A stretch of DNA of 64,000 nt from Bilifractor sp002394235 (GCF_052118845.1 NZ_JBQKGJ010000008.1:54756-118755), one strand, 5' to 3'; positions 52,210-61,643 are shown, counted from the first letter of the stretch. Made by a program: numbers and translations. The notes: generated by a model not told the origin, from the sequence alone.

Positions 52210-55014
52210 ATGAAAATCACACATATGAAGGTAAACCATCTGGTGAACCCGATCGGATACGAGCTCGATCATCCGACGGTGTCATTTGTGACCGAGGATA
52301 CTTCCGGAAAGAAACAGAAGAATGCGCGCGTGCTGCTTGCAGCAGACCCGGATTTCAGGAACATTCTGCATGATAGTGGTTATCGGGAGGATCTTAGCAG
52401 CTTAGCCTATGAACTTCCGGTTTCCCTGGAACCGGAGAACCGCTATTACTGGAAGACGTTTGTGAACGCTGACAACGGGGATTCTGCAGAAAGCGAAACT
52501 GCCTGGTTCGAAACTGCGATGAGTGGACCGTGGAAGGCAGAGTGGATCACCCCGGATGCAGATAAAAGCCTTCAGGTATGTGTTTTTCGAGATGTTGAAA
52601 TTACAAAACCTCTCGCGAAAGCTCGTCTTTATCTGACGGGGCTCGGTCTCTATGAAGTATATATCAATGAGGAAAAACTGGGAGAAGAATGTCTGATGCC
52701 TGGTTTCTGTGATTATGATGCCTGGATTCCCTATCAGACGATGATCCCGGATCTCCGGCAGGGACATAACCGGATTGAAATCATGCTTGGCGACGGGTGG
52801 TATAAAGGCTGGTATGGTCTTAGAAAGAATCATGAAGTGTATGGCGACCGTCTTGCGTGCATCGCTGAGCTGAAGCTTTTTTATGAAGACGGTTCAGAAG
52901 ATATCATCTGTACAGATGATAACTGGAAAGCACACAGGAGTCCGGTAATTGAAAGTGGAATCTATCCCGGTGAAGTATATGAGCCCGGGATCGATCGCAG
53001 TGAGGTACTGAATACCAGAAAAATTGACCTTGATAAATCAAAACTCAGGCCCCGTCTCGATCCAAGGATAATCATTCAGAAAAAGATCCGTCCTGTCGCA
53101 TTAATTCATACCCCCGCCGGGGAAACGGTGCTGGACATGGGACAAAATATGGTTGGATGGCTCGGCTTCCACTGTGCCGCCCCGGCGGGAACGCGGATTC
53201 GGTTCCAGTTTGGAGAGATTTTACAGGAAGGTAATTTTTATCGCGACAATCTGCGTACAGCGCTGGCTGAATTTACTTATGTATCCGATGGCACGGAGCG
53301 TACGGTGCGGCAGCATTTTACATTTTATGGATTCCGTTATGTAAAGATTACAGGCTGGCCGGGTGAGCCGGATCCGGATGATTTTCGCGGACTCGTGATT
53401 TATTCCGAGATGGAGGAACTCAGCCAGATCAAAACATCAAATCCTCTGGTCAACAAGCTCTTTGAAAATACAAGATGGGGTATGCGGGGAAATTTCCTGG
53501 ATGTTCCCACCGATTGCCCGCAGCGGGATGAAAGATATGGATGGACCGGTGACGCGCAGATTTTCTCAGGTACAGCATGCTTCAATATGGATACCTATGC
53601 ATTTTACACAAAATACGGGTATGATCTGGCCTGTGAACAGGAACGACTGAACGGGGCAGTGCCGGATGTTGTTCCTACGGCAGGCTATACCGGTACAATT
53701 TCCACTGCCTGGGGAGAAGCTGCAACCATCATTCCCTGGAATGTATATCTTCATTTCGGGGACAAAGGTATTCTGCGAAGACAATTTTCAAGTATGCGCG
53801 GGTGGGTCGATTACATGAAGAGTCAGGATGACGCCAACGGCGCCCGACGGCTCTGGCAGAGCGGTTTTCATTATGGAGACTGGCTTGCACTGGACGGAAA
53901 TGTAGAAGGCGGAGTCTTTGGAGGGACGGATCCGTTTCTGATCTCCTCTGCGTATTATTACTACTCGACAAGAATTGTTGCGAAAACAGCTGAAATCCTG
54001 GGATATGAGGAGGACGCAGGGAAGTATTCGACATTGGCCAATGAAATCCGGGACGCATTCATCCGGGAATATTTTTCACCGACAGGACGGCTCTGCGTGG
54101 ATACAATGACGGCATATGTAGTTGTCCTCTATATGGGACTGACGCCGGAACATGCGGTTGATAAAGTGCGTGCGGGGCTTCTGAATAAACTTGCCCGCAA
54201 TCGTTATCATCTGGAAACCGGTTTTGTCGGGACACCATATCTCATGCGTGTGCTGTCAGAAAATGGCATGAATAATTATGCGTATCACCTGCTTTTGGAA
54301 GAGGGATTTCCCGGATGGCTGTATGAGGTTCTGATGGGGGCTACCACGATCTGGGAGCGTTGGAATTCCGTGCTGCCGGATGGCAGGATCAGCGGAACGG
54401 AAATGAATTCCCTGAATCATTATTCCTATGGCTCAGTGGTGGAGTGGATGTTCCGGAATATGATCGGTATCAATCCGGATGAAAAATACGCTGGTTATAG
54501 AAGGTTCAAGCTTGCTCCGAAGCCGGATTATTCGATACCGCAGGCAGAAGGATTCCTGCGTTCCGCCTCGGGGCTCATCCGCAGTGGGTACCAGTTGCGG
54601 CAGGGGAAACTTACCATTGAGGCAGAGGTTCCGTTTAATACAGAGGCAGAAATACATCTTCCGGATGCTTGTGTTGATGAGATCCAGAATATTGCTTCAG
54701 ACATGGATGGTATTATCGGCATCAGACAGGAGGATAGTGATGTGATGCTTATCGTTCTCGCCGGGACGTACTCGTTTACTTACCAGCCGACAAAACCATA
54801 TCGTAAGATCTACAGTCTGGATTCACTGATGAGTGATTTGAATGAGAATCCGAAGACAAAGGCGATTCTCGATGAATACTTCTATTCTGAATATAAGGTC
54901 ATTCCGTTTGAAAAAGAGCTGTTTACGTTGCGTCAGATGCTGAACGGGCCTTTCACCTACCTGCCCTATGATAAGCAGGAGAAAATAGACCGGTTGCTGC
55001 GTGAGGTGGAATAG
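52210..55014 (+). CDS. GH78 alpha-L-rhamnosidase
   Basis: A 934-residue intracellular (no signal peptide) rhamnosidase. N-terminal beta-sandwich domains with WKAEWITPD and GDGWYKGWYG, then the (alpha/alpha)6 catalytic domain with DVPTDCPQRDERYGWTGD near residue 430, YGDWLAL, and ATTIWERWNS. It removes terminal L-rhamnose from plant glycosides or pectin fragments that enter the cell. GAGGAG precedes the ATG. It may be cotranscribed with the kinase, 189 nt upstream. Confidence 0.93.
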   Translation: MKITHMKVNHLVNPIGYELDHPTVSFVTEDTSGKKQKNARVLLAADPDFRNILHDSGYREDLSSLAYELPVSLEPENRYYWKTFVNADNGDSAESETAWFETAMSGPWKAEWITPDADKSLQVCVFRDVEITKPLAKARLYLTGLGLYEVYINEEKLGEECLMPGFCDYDAWIPYQTMIPDLRQGHNRIEIMLGDGWYKGWYGLRKNHEVYGDRLACIAELKLFYEDGSEDIICTDDNWKAHRSPVIESGIYPGEVYEPGIDRSEVLNTRKIDLDKSKLRPRLDPRIIIQKKIRPVALIHTPAGETVLDMGQNMVGWLGFHCAAPAGTRIRFQFGEILQEGNFYRDNLRTALAEFTYVSDGTERTVRQHFTFYGFRYVKITGWPGEPDPDDFRGLVIYSEMEELSQIKTSNPLVNKLFENTRWGMRGNFLDVPTDCPQRDERYGWTGDAQIFSGTACFNMDTYAFYTKYGYDLACEQERLNGAVPDVVPTAGYTGTISTAWGEAATIIPWNVYLHFGDKGILRRQFSSMRGWVDYMKSQDDANGARRLWQSGFHYGDWLALDGNVEGGVFGGTDPFLISSAYYYYSTRIVAKTAEILGYEEDAGKYSTLANEIRDAFIREYFSPTGRLCVDTMTAYVVVLYMGLTPEHAVDKVRAGLLNKLARNRYHLETGFVGTPYLMRVLSENGMNNYAYHLLLEEGFPGWLYEVLMGATTIWERWNSVLPDGRISGTEMNSLNHYSYGSVVEWMFRNMIGINPDEKYAGYRRFKLAPKPDYSIPQAEGFLRSASGLIRSGYQLRQGKLTIEAEVPFNTEAEIHLPDACVDEIQNIASDMDGIIGIRQEDSDVMLIVLAGTYSFTYQPTKPYRKIYSLDSLMSDLNENPKTKAILDEYFYSEYKVIPFEKELFTLRQMLNGPFTYLPYDKQEKIDRLLREVE

Positions 55015-55040
55015 ACGGAAAATAGAATGATCCGAAGCAC

Positions 55041-55071
55041 AGAACGACCCGTTTCATGGACGGGTCGTTCT
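55041..55071. terminator. Bidirectional stem after the GH78 gene
   Basis: Stem AGAACGACCCGT / ACGGGTCGTTCT around a 7-nt loop, between convergent genes. The T-tract is poor on the plus strand. Confidence 0.6.
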
Positions 55072-55096
55072 GTAGCTTCAGATGATGTTCATATAT

Positions 55097-56659
55097 TCAG
55101 TTGTTTTGCAGTTCCCTGTGAGCTTCCCTCTCCCTTAACTTTTTCATGACGCTCGGATATCTTCTCCCGTCCGTGTGCGGGAGGGCGGAAGCCGCCTGCA
55201 TCATCTCCACAAAATTATCGACTGCGCCGAACTGCACGTATGACATGAGATCCAGAATGCGGTCGATATCCGTCAGAAGATCCTTGTTCAGGAGAAGCTT
55301 TGATGCGCCCTCGAGCGAGGTATTGCCGACAGGGCAGATGCGGTCGCGCTCAACGTCAGGATACATGCCGATGTTAATCGCGGATTCCTTGTGTATATGA
55401 GCGCCGAAGGCGCCTGCCATGTAGAACGTGTCAATATCTTCGAGGCGGATGCCTGAAGCGTGCAGCATGTACTCGATCATCGTAGCGGCAGCGGCTTTTG
55501 TGTTGATGAACTCCCGGATGTCGCTCTGATAGAAATAAAGACCGGAGGAATAGCAGACAGCAGCTTCCTCCATTCCGGTGTCCGGGTTCTTTTGGATAGA
55601 GATGAGGCTGCTCTTCTCGGGCTGCAGCACGCCCTGCAGGTTGATCCAGCCGTTTAGAAACAGCTCGGAGAGAAGATCCACGATGCCGGAGCCGCAGATA
55701 CCGGCGGGAACTTTATTATCGATGGTTTTCAGATGAAATTCCCCGTTCGCAAGCGACACGCTTTCCACGGCTCCCGGCGCGGCGCGCATACCGGTGTGAA
55801 CGACGCCACCCTCCAGAGCGGGACCCGCAGCGCCGGCCCCACAGAGCAGGAAGCTGCGGTTTCCGACGGCGAGCTCTCCGTTCGTTCCGACATCGAAGAA
55901 CAGGGAGATTTTGTCTTCCTTATATATGCCGGTCGCAAGGATGCCGCTGATGATATCTCCGCCGAGATAATTGGCCTTGCCCGGCACACAGTACACATAG
56001 CCGGCGATTGGAAGATCCAGATCCGTTCCGCGGAGAAATCCCGGCGCATCGGAGCGGACGGCATAGGGAGTCTGGAAGATACAGAAGGGGTCGAGGCCGA
56101 TGAGAAAATGAATCATTGTCATATTGCCGGATACCACCATCGTGAGATATTCTGACGGCGCGATCCCGGTTTTGTCGCGAAGCGAGGACAGGAGATCGGT
56201 CAGAGTTCTTATCGTCGCTCTGCGGATCTCGTCGAGATGCCCGGGGTTGTCCTTTGCGTAGAAAATACGGGTGAGGATATCCTCGCCGAAGGCGATCTGC
56301 CGGTTGTATGCGCTGGTCTCTTCAATGGTTTCGCCGGATTTACAGTTCAGCACGCGCATGTAAACGGAGGTACTACCGAGATCGACCGCGAGTCCGTAAT
56401 GGCTCTTCTCCGTGTCTCCGGCCTCCAGATACAGAATCTTCCACAGTGCTCCGTTCCATCCGAGAGAAGCCGTGATCTTCCAGCCTGCATTCTCACACAG
56501 AGGGTAAAGCTGACGGAGAGCAGCGGCAGAGAACGATGCGGAAATACCCTCCTCGTTCAGAGCATCCAGAATGCGTGCCTGGGAGGAACGGCAGTCTTCC
56601 TCAGAGGGCGGATTCATTTTCAGAAAAATCTTTCGGCTCAGACCAGATATCGGTTTCAT
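55097..56659 (-). CDS. ASKHA (DUF4445/RACo-like) protein without ferredoxin domain
   Basis: A 520-residue protein. The central ASKHA domain (GLAVDLGSTSVYMRVL, ISLFFDVGTNGELAVG, AGAAGPALEGGVV, YMAGAFGAHIHKESA) matches the reductive activators of corrinoid methyltransferases and related DUF4445 proteins. Family members normally carry an N-terminal [2Fe-2S] domain; none is visible here, only two cysteines in the first 80 residues, so electron transfer is doubtful. Start at 56659 after AAAGGAT; a 27-codon extension upstream lacks a ribosome site. No corrinoid protein gene is adjacent. Confidence 0.8.
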   Translation of the reverse strand: MKPISGLSRKIFLKMNPPSEEDCRSSQARILDALNEEGISASFSAAALRQLYPLCENAGWKITASLGWNGALWKILYLEAGDTEKSHYGLAVDLGSTSVYMRVLNCKSGETIEETSAYNRQIAFGEDILTRIFYAKDNPGHLDEIRRATIRTLTDLLSSLRDKTGIAPSEYLTMVVSGNMTMIHFLIGLDPFCIFQTPYAVRSDAPGFLRGTDLDLPIAGYVYCVPGKANYLGGDIISGILATGIYKEDKISLFFDVGTNGELAVGNRSFLLCGAGAAGPALEGGVVHTGMRAAPGAVESVSLANGEFHLKTIDNKVPAGICGSGIVDLLSELFLNGWINLQGVLQPEKSSLISIQKNPDTGMEEAAVCYSSGLYFYQSDIREFINTKAAAATMIEYMLHASGIRLEDIDTFYMAGAFGAHIHKESAINIGMYPDVERDRICPVGNTSLEGASKLLLNKDLLTDIDRILDLMSYVQFGAVDNFVEMMQAASALPHTDGRRYPSVMKKLREREAHRELQNN

Positions 56660-56794
56660 AGATAATATCCTTTCGTTTGCTGCAGGCGGAAATCCGCTGC
56701 TTTTCGGCTGTGGGCAGTTGCTGTCGTCTCCTTTAAGCATAGGAGCAAGTTTGACCTATTATAACGCGGAGAATGATTTTATGCAAAAAGATAC

Positions 56795-56905
56795 ACAAGG
56801 GGAAGTCAAAAAACCTTACATAACGGGGAATCAAAAAACATTTGCGTAACGGGAAAACAAAAAATTTACATAACGAGAGATCAAAAAAGCTTTACACGAC
56901 GGGGA
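56795..56905 (+). repeat. Degenerate 25-27-bp tandem repeat
   Basis: Four diverged units, each ending CATAACGGGGAA-like and containing TCAAAAAA-C-TTACATAACG (about 56795-56905), between the ASKHA gene and the DUF2798 gene. No coding sense. A TATGCTATGATG near 56910-56921 could form a -10 box. Confidence 0.7.
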
Positions 56906-57016
56906 AGAATATGCTATGATGAGCAGGTTAATTTAAGAATACGGTTTAATTGGAAACGCACACTCTCTTCAGTGATAACGAACAACACGTCATATATCGG
57001 AAGGAGTGTCTTTTTT

Positions 57017-57481
57017 ATGCCCGAAAACAAGTTCGAAAATTTCATTTTTACTGTGATCATGGCTTTTATTATGGTCTACGCGATGATCTGCTACAACATT
57101 TCGCTGAATATCGGCGGGATGAGAGACGCGGTGTTCGGAATGGCCTTCGGGGAGCTCAGGATTATGTGGCCGGTGGCAATTGTGCTGGAAATGTTTGTGA
57201 TGGAAAAGCCTGTGATGTATCTGACAGGCAGAGTCATCTCGGATAATATGCCGCCCTTTTTCATTCTGCTGATCCGCTGTTCTCTGACCGTCTGCCTTAT
57301 GTGCCCGGCGATGAGCCTGGTCGCGACGATTCTGTTCAAGGATTTTCATGAGGCCGGATTCATCGGTGTATGGCTGCAGACAGCCGCAATGAACTTCCCC
57401 ATGGCGCTCGCGTGGCAGATCTTTTTCGGCGGTCCCCTGGGAAGACTTATCTTCCGGAAGCTGTTCCGGAAGAAATCCTGA
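57017..57481 (+). CDS. DUF2798-family membrane protein
   Basis: A 154-residue protein with four transmembrane helices (FIFTVIMAFIMVYAMICYNI, IMWPVAIVLEMFVMEKP, FFILLIRCSLTVCLMCPAMS, AMNFPMALAWQIFFGGPLGR), matching the DUF2798 pattern. Function unknown. Start at 57017 with GAAGGAG. Directly followed by an AraC-family fragment. Confidence 0.8.
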   Translation: MPENKFENFIFTVIMAFIMVYAMICYNISLNIGGMRDAVFGMAFGELRIMWPVAIVLEMFVMEKPVMYLTGRVISDNMPPFFILLIRCSLTVCLMCPAMSLVATILFKDFHEAGFIGVWLQTAAMNFPMALAWQIFFGGPLGRLIFRKLFRKKS

Positions 57482-57499
57482 AAAACAGGAAAGCTGGAA

Positions 57500-57603
57500 C
57501 ATGCCGCGAAGCAGTTCATTATCATTTCCGGAAATACACCGGCTGTACGCCAAGACAGTATCAGATCCGTTTCCGTGAGATGGAAATGAATGACAATTTC
57601 TGA
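57500..57603 (+). pseudogene. C-terminal AraC/XylS remnant
   Basis: Only the last helix of an AraC-type DNA-binding domain remains: HYHFRKYTGCTPRQYQIRF before a stop at 57601-57603, without any N-terminal part. It starts 19 nt after the DUF2798 stop. AraC genes often neighbour such membrane proteins; here a deletion has removed the rest. Confidence 0.7.
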
Positions 57604-57632
57604 CAGCAATCGTATAGCCTGAATATAAAATG

Positions 57633-57675
57633 ACAGGAAGCTCGGGTGGTAAAGCCCGGGCTTCCTGTCGTTCTT
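57633..57675 (+). terminator. Strong terminator
   Basis: Stem ACAGGAAGCTCGGG / CCCGGGCTTCCTGT with an 8-nt loop, then CGTTCTT. Confidence 0.8.
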
Positions 57676-57910
57676 AGGAAGGAGAAAACTGATCTTTTCG
57701 ATCAGAAATATGAAAAAGAAACGTCTGTGCTGGTCGTTTCTACATTTTTGATACTACTCTGAATTTGTGATAAAGATTTGCTCAGTCTATGAACATTCTG
57801 TGGCCCCGAAAGAAGCATCCCGCCTGCCGGGGAGGCGCAGACGAAAGAAGACTGGTCAGAGAGAGACCCGTTCCATTCCGTCAATTCCCGTATTGTTTAC
57901 ATGTGCTGAC

Positions 57911-57939
57911 TTTAAAAATACACATTCAGCATTTATAAT
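57911..57939 (+). promoter_or_regulatory. PAP2-gene promoter
   Basis: TTTAAA (57911-57916), 17-bp spacer, TATAAT (57934-57939). Upstream, GAAACG-N11-CGTTTC (57719-57741) is an inverted repeat that could be an operator. The gap 57676-58020 has no gene. Confidence 0.55.
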
Positions 57940-58020
57940 GAAGCTATTGCAGGAGGAGAAGCCGGAGAGAAGAACTTTTTTCCGGATATCCGGCTATCAA
58001 TAAACGGGGAGGGAAAATGC

Positions 58021-58542
58021 ATGGAAAAATTGAGACAGGCAGACCGCGACATCCTGCTCTGGATTCAGAACAATTTCAGAAACAGATATGCAACGGTTTT
58101 CTGGAAGATTATGACCGCACTGGGCAACTTCGGAATATTCTGGTTCGCGGTCTGTGCGGTCATGTGGTTTATGCCGCAGTACAAAAGGACAGCTGAGACA
58201 GCACTGGCATCTCTTGCGGCCTCTGCCGTCATAATCAGCCTGGTTTTGAAGCCGATCTTTCACAGGGTTCGTCCGTATGACACGCATGAGGTCCTGATTC
58301 CGCTGATTCCTCATCCGAAGGATCTTTCATTTCCATCCGGCCATACCGCTGCCTCCTTTTCGTGCGCAGTCGTATTTATGCTGCGAGTTCCGGCACCCGC
58401 AGGAATCCTCTTCCTTGTGATTGCCGCGCTCATCGCGTTCTCCAGAATCTATCTTGGCGTGCATTACCCGACCGATGTCGCGGCGGGCGCCGGAGTCGGT
58501 ATTCTCTGCGCGGTATGCTGTGCGTGGCTGATACCCGTATAA
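58021..58542 (+). CDS. PAP2-family phosphatase
   Basis: A 173-residue membrane phosphatase with the three family motifs: KPIFHRVRP (KXXXXXXRP), FPSGHTAAS, and SRIYLGVHYPTDVAAG. It could dephosphorylate undecaprenyl pyrophosphate or another lipid phosphate. Start at 58021 after GGGGAGGG. It stands alone. Confidence 0.88.
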   Translation: MEKLRQADRDILLWIQNNFRNRYATVFWKIMTALGNFGIFWFAVCAVMWFMPQYKRTAETALASLAASAVIISLVLKPIFHRVRPYDTHEVLIPLIPHPKDLSFPSGHTAASFSCAVVFMLRVPAPAGILFLVIAALIAFSRIYLGVHYPTDVAAGAGVGILCAVCCAWLIPV

Positions 58543-58652
58543 ATAAGATATGCGGCTATTAGGAGCAATACCACGGCCAGGAGCAATACCGTTTCGGGTA
58601 TGACGTGGAGCTGACGTATGTGAAGCGGGACACGGAATAAAGGAGAAAATTT

Positions 58653-58979
58653 ATGGATATTACAGTAAATTTACGATACACAGGCATAGACGGCAGTGCA
58701 CTCGCATTTGCCCGTGAAATGATGGAGAGCGGCACGGTGGAGAAGATCCGTGCCGAGGAAGGAAACCTGCGCTACGAGTATTACCAGTCGCTTGACGATC
58801 CGGAGACAGTCCTGCTGATTGACAGCTGGCGCGACCAGAAAGCAATCGACGCGCACCATGTTTCACCGATGATGCAGACCATCGCAAAGCTTCGTGAGAA
58901 GTACGATCTGCATATGACCGTGGAGAGGTATGTCAGTGCGGAAACACCGGAGTCAGAGGACAAGTTCATACGAAAATAA
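58653..58979 (+). CDS. ABM-domain (putative quinol monooxygenase) protein
   Basis: A 108-residue dimeric alpha-beta barrel protein: NLRYTGIDGSALAFAREM, EEGNLRYEYYQSLDDPETVLLI and WRDQKAIDAHHVS are the family's typical strands. Substrate unknown. AAAGGAG precedes the ATG. The cupin gene follows after 12 nt. Confidence 0.85.
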   Translation: MDITVNLRYTGIDGSALAFAREMMESGTVEKIRAEEGNLRYEYYQSLDDPETVLLIDSWRDQKAIDAHHVSPMMQTIAKLREKYDLHMTVERYVSAETPESEDKFIRK

Positions 58980-58991
58980 GAGGTGGTTTGG

Positions 58992-59321
58992 ATGCTGATT
59001 GATTTTAATGAGCTGCAGGAAATGACAATTCCGGGAATGAATAACGGTACAGGAACTATGACTGCACGGATGTATAACGACGACAGTTACCGCATCATTC
59101 CGACGACACTTCATCCGGGCGGCAGCATCGGCGAGCATACGCAGGATTCAGGCGACGATATGAATTACATTCTGTCCGGACAGGGGAAGCTTCCCGTGGA
59201 TCACATCACGGTTGCGCCCAAGAACCACGTGGATCTGGCCAGAAAGGGAATGACGCAGTATCTGGATCAGCTGGGCTATCAGATACCGGTGGAGCTGTCA
59301 CGACTGAAGCTAAGGTATTGA
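58992..59321 (+). CDS. Chimeric cupin-like protein
   Basis: A 109-residue open frame. The first 70 residues are a cupin start (LIDFNELQEMTIPGMNNGTG, HPGGSIGEHTQD, MNYILSGQGK). The normal second half of a cupin barrel is absent. From residue 68 the sequence changes to LPVDHITVAPKNHVDLARKG followed by MTQYLDQLGYQIP, which looks like another protein's C-terminus that I cannot name. The deletion junction would be near 59190-59196. Probably non-functional, or a fusion. Confidence 0.55.
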   Translation: MLIDFNELQEMTIPGMNNGTGTMTARMYNDDSYRIIPTTLHPGGSIGEHTQDSGDDMNYILSGQGKLPVDHITVAPKNHVDLARKGMTQYLDQLGYQIPVELSRLKLRY

Positions 59322-59471
59322 TAATATTGCCTTCCGCAATAAGCATAGTGTTTTACCGTTACTTCCGCGTGAACCGGAGACGTGTTACAGAGGGCTTTAT
59401 CCTGAACTGATTTTATTCCGGATAAACAGGTTCGTACGGGTTTTGAATCGCTTTTAGAGGCGGAAATCAGC

Positions 59472-60416
59472 TCAGCTCCGGACATGACCGGAAGTTTTCC
59501 GGCGGCTGAACAGCATGCCGCCCAGCAGGCACAGCAGGACGCCGACAATGATGAAGGCGGATCCGGCGGCGAAGGAAAGACCGACGGTTTCGTGGAAGAA
59601 GATCACCCCCATGATGGTGGAGGTCAGGGGCTGAATCGGGTAGAGTGCCGAACAGTTGCTTGCCGGAAGGACAGCGAGTCCCTGATTCCAAAGAATATAA
59701 GCGATGCCAGTGCACATGATACCGAGATATAATAAGCCCGCAATCACACCTCCGTTGATGTGAATCGTCGAATGAGTCACAGCGTGTTCGATCAGTGCGA
59801 AGATGAATTCACAAACTGCCGCCACTCCAATGGCATTTCTGGTGATGACGAGCGGATTGTATTTCGCAAGACCCTGACGGGTAAGAACGGAGACGAGAGA
59901 CCACAGAAGAACAGAGGCAATCGACATCAGTATGCCTGGGAGATTGATGTTTCCGCCGGTTCCCAGGATCAGATAGACGCCGAATACCGCCAGAAGGATT
60001 CCGATGATCTTGCTTCCGGTGAGCTTCTCATGAAGAATCGGTACTGCCATAAGAGATATGGTGACCGGGCACATAGAATTGATCAGCGAAGCCATTGATG
60101 AGCCCGCGTACTTGGTGCCCATCAGCTGGATGCCGACGCCGATTGCATAGCCGAACACGCCCATCAGAATGACGTATTTCCACCCTTGCCCGTCAATCTT
60201 GGTACTTCGTCCCTGTTCATCCGTCCCGTCGGCATTCCATTTCCGGCTTCCGGTCTTCACGATGATACTCAGGGCAGCAAAGGCAATCGCAAAACGGCAG
60301 AACATGACGGCAAAGGTCGGCATATATTGCAGAACGACCGAACTAACCACGTAAAGGCTCCCCCACAATACAAACACAAAGATAAGACCCAGATAGGCGA
60401 CAGTATTTTTTTTCAC
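59472..60416 (-). CDS. EamA/DMT-superfamily transporter
   Basis: A 314-residue protein with ten transmembrane helices in two EamA repeats (GLIFVFVLWGSLYVVSSVVLQ and the second half from NLPGILMSIASVLLWSLVSV; YLGIMCTGIAYILWNQGLA; LYPIQPLTSTIMGVIFFHE). An exporter of metabolites, substrate unknown. Start at 60416 with GGAGGAAT upstream. Confidence 0.9.
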   Translation of the reverse strand: MKKNTVAYLGLIFVFVLWGSLYVVSSVVLQYMPTFAVMFCRFAIAFAALSIIVKTGSRKWNADGTDEQGRSTKIDGQGWKYVILMGVFGYAIGVGIQLMGTKYAGSSMASLINSMCPVTISLMAVPILHEKLTGSKIIGILLAVFGVYLILGTGGNINLPGILMSIASVLLWSLVSVLTRQGLAKYNPLVITRNAIGVAAVCEFIFALIEHAVTHSTIHINGGVIAGLLYLGIMCTGIAYILWNQGLAVLPASNCSALYPIQPLTSTIMGVIFFHETVGLSFAAGSAFIIVGVLLCLLGGMLFSRRKTSGHVRS

Positions 60417-60560
60417 AATAATTCCTCCTCATGATTTCACAGACCTATATATTAGCACAATGAAAACAGAATGGAGCGTCTTTCTTTATGTTTTGTTTTC
60501 CTTTACTTGTGGATGGAGATACTAATGGGCGGTATTTGATGGAGATATGGAGAGACAGAT

Positions 60561-61589
60561 ATGAAGCTGGCGATAATCGGAACCGGAAAAATAGTACAGG
60601 AAGCTCTTTATGCAATAGATTCTTTGCGCAGCATTGATACCCGTGCCATCTTCGGAAGACCGCACAGCCGGGAGAAGGCGCGAAGTCTAGCGGATCAATA
60701 CAGGATACCGGAGGTGTATACCGATTACGAAATGCTCCTGGAACAGTCAGATGCGGATACGGTGTATATCGGCCTGGTCAACAGCGTACACTATGCTTAC
60801 GCGAAGGAGGCATTGCTTCACGGGAAGAACGTGATTCTGGAGAAACCGTTTGTCCTTGAGAGCAGTCAGGCGGAGGAACTGCGCGATCTGGCCAGGGAGA
60901 AAAACCGAATCATTCTGGAGGCTGTGACTGTGCTGCACAGCGCTGTCTTCCGGAAAATGCGGGAATGTCTTCCCGGTATTGGAACCCCAAAGCTTGTCCT
61001 CTGTAATTATTCTCAGTATTCCCGCAGCTATGATGCGTATCTGAACGGTGTGATTGCTCCCGTGTTTGACCCGGCGCAGTACGGCGGGGCAGTGAACGAT
61101 CTCGGGGTATATACGATTCACTACTGTGTCGGCCTGTTCGGAATGCCGGAGGATGCGGCGTATTTCCCAAACAGGGGCTATAACGGGGTGGACACTTCCG
61201 GAGTTCTTGTCCTGACGTATCCCGGCTTCATCTGTGTATGCGCGTCGGCAAAAGACTCGGACAGCCCGGGTTTCATCAGTGTCCAGGGAGAAAAGGGTTG
61301 GATGCGCGCAGACGGGAAGCCGAACGTGCCGGAAAAGCTGACGATTCAGACGCTTGATCAGGGAAATCCGTCGGTCAGTACAGATGCGGCGGGCGCGACT
61401 GTGCGGAAATCCATTGCAAAGGATTATTTTCCGCCTGCAGTCCGGCACCGTATGACGCAGGAATTTGCGGACTTTGCGGAGATTATTGACGGGAAGGAGA
61501 ATGCGATAGCGGCCGAACTGATGAAGGAAACCATTCAGGTGGTGAAGGTTCTTGAGATGGCAGGCATGCAGGATCACATGCGTTCATGA
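60561..61589 (+). CDS. Gfo/Idh/MocA-family oxidoreductase
   Basis: A 342-residue NAD(P)-dependent oxidoreductase. Rossmann start LAIIGTGKIVQEALYAID, then IGLVNSVHYAYAKEALLHGK and NVILEKPFVLESSQAEEL (the Glu-Lys-Pro of the family), and a C-terminal dimerisation domain with GGAVNDLGVYTIHY. Substrate likely a sugar or related polyol, not assignable. GGAGAGACAG precedes the ATG. Confidence 0.9.
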   Translation: MKLAIIGTGKIVQEALYAIDSLRSIDTRAIFGRPHSREKARSLADQYRIPEVYTDYEMLLEQSDADTVYIGLVNSVHYAYAKEALLHGKNVILEKPFVLESSQAEELRDLAREKNRIILEAVTVLHSAVFRKMRECLPGIGTPKLVLCNYSQYSRSYDAYLNGVIAPVFDPAQYGGAVNDLGVYTIHYCVGLFGMPEDAAYFPNRGYNGVDTSGVLVLTYPGFICVCASAKDSDSPGFISVQGEKGWMRADGKPNVPEKLTIQTLDQGNPSVSTDAAGATVRKSIAKDYFPPAVRHRMTQEFADFAEIIDGKENAIAAELMKETIQVVKVLEMAGMQDHMRS

Positions 61590-61643
61590 TCCAGAATGCC
61601 GCATGTCCCTTGCCAGGATTAATACAAATAGGGGAATTTGTTT

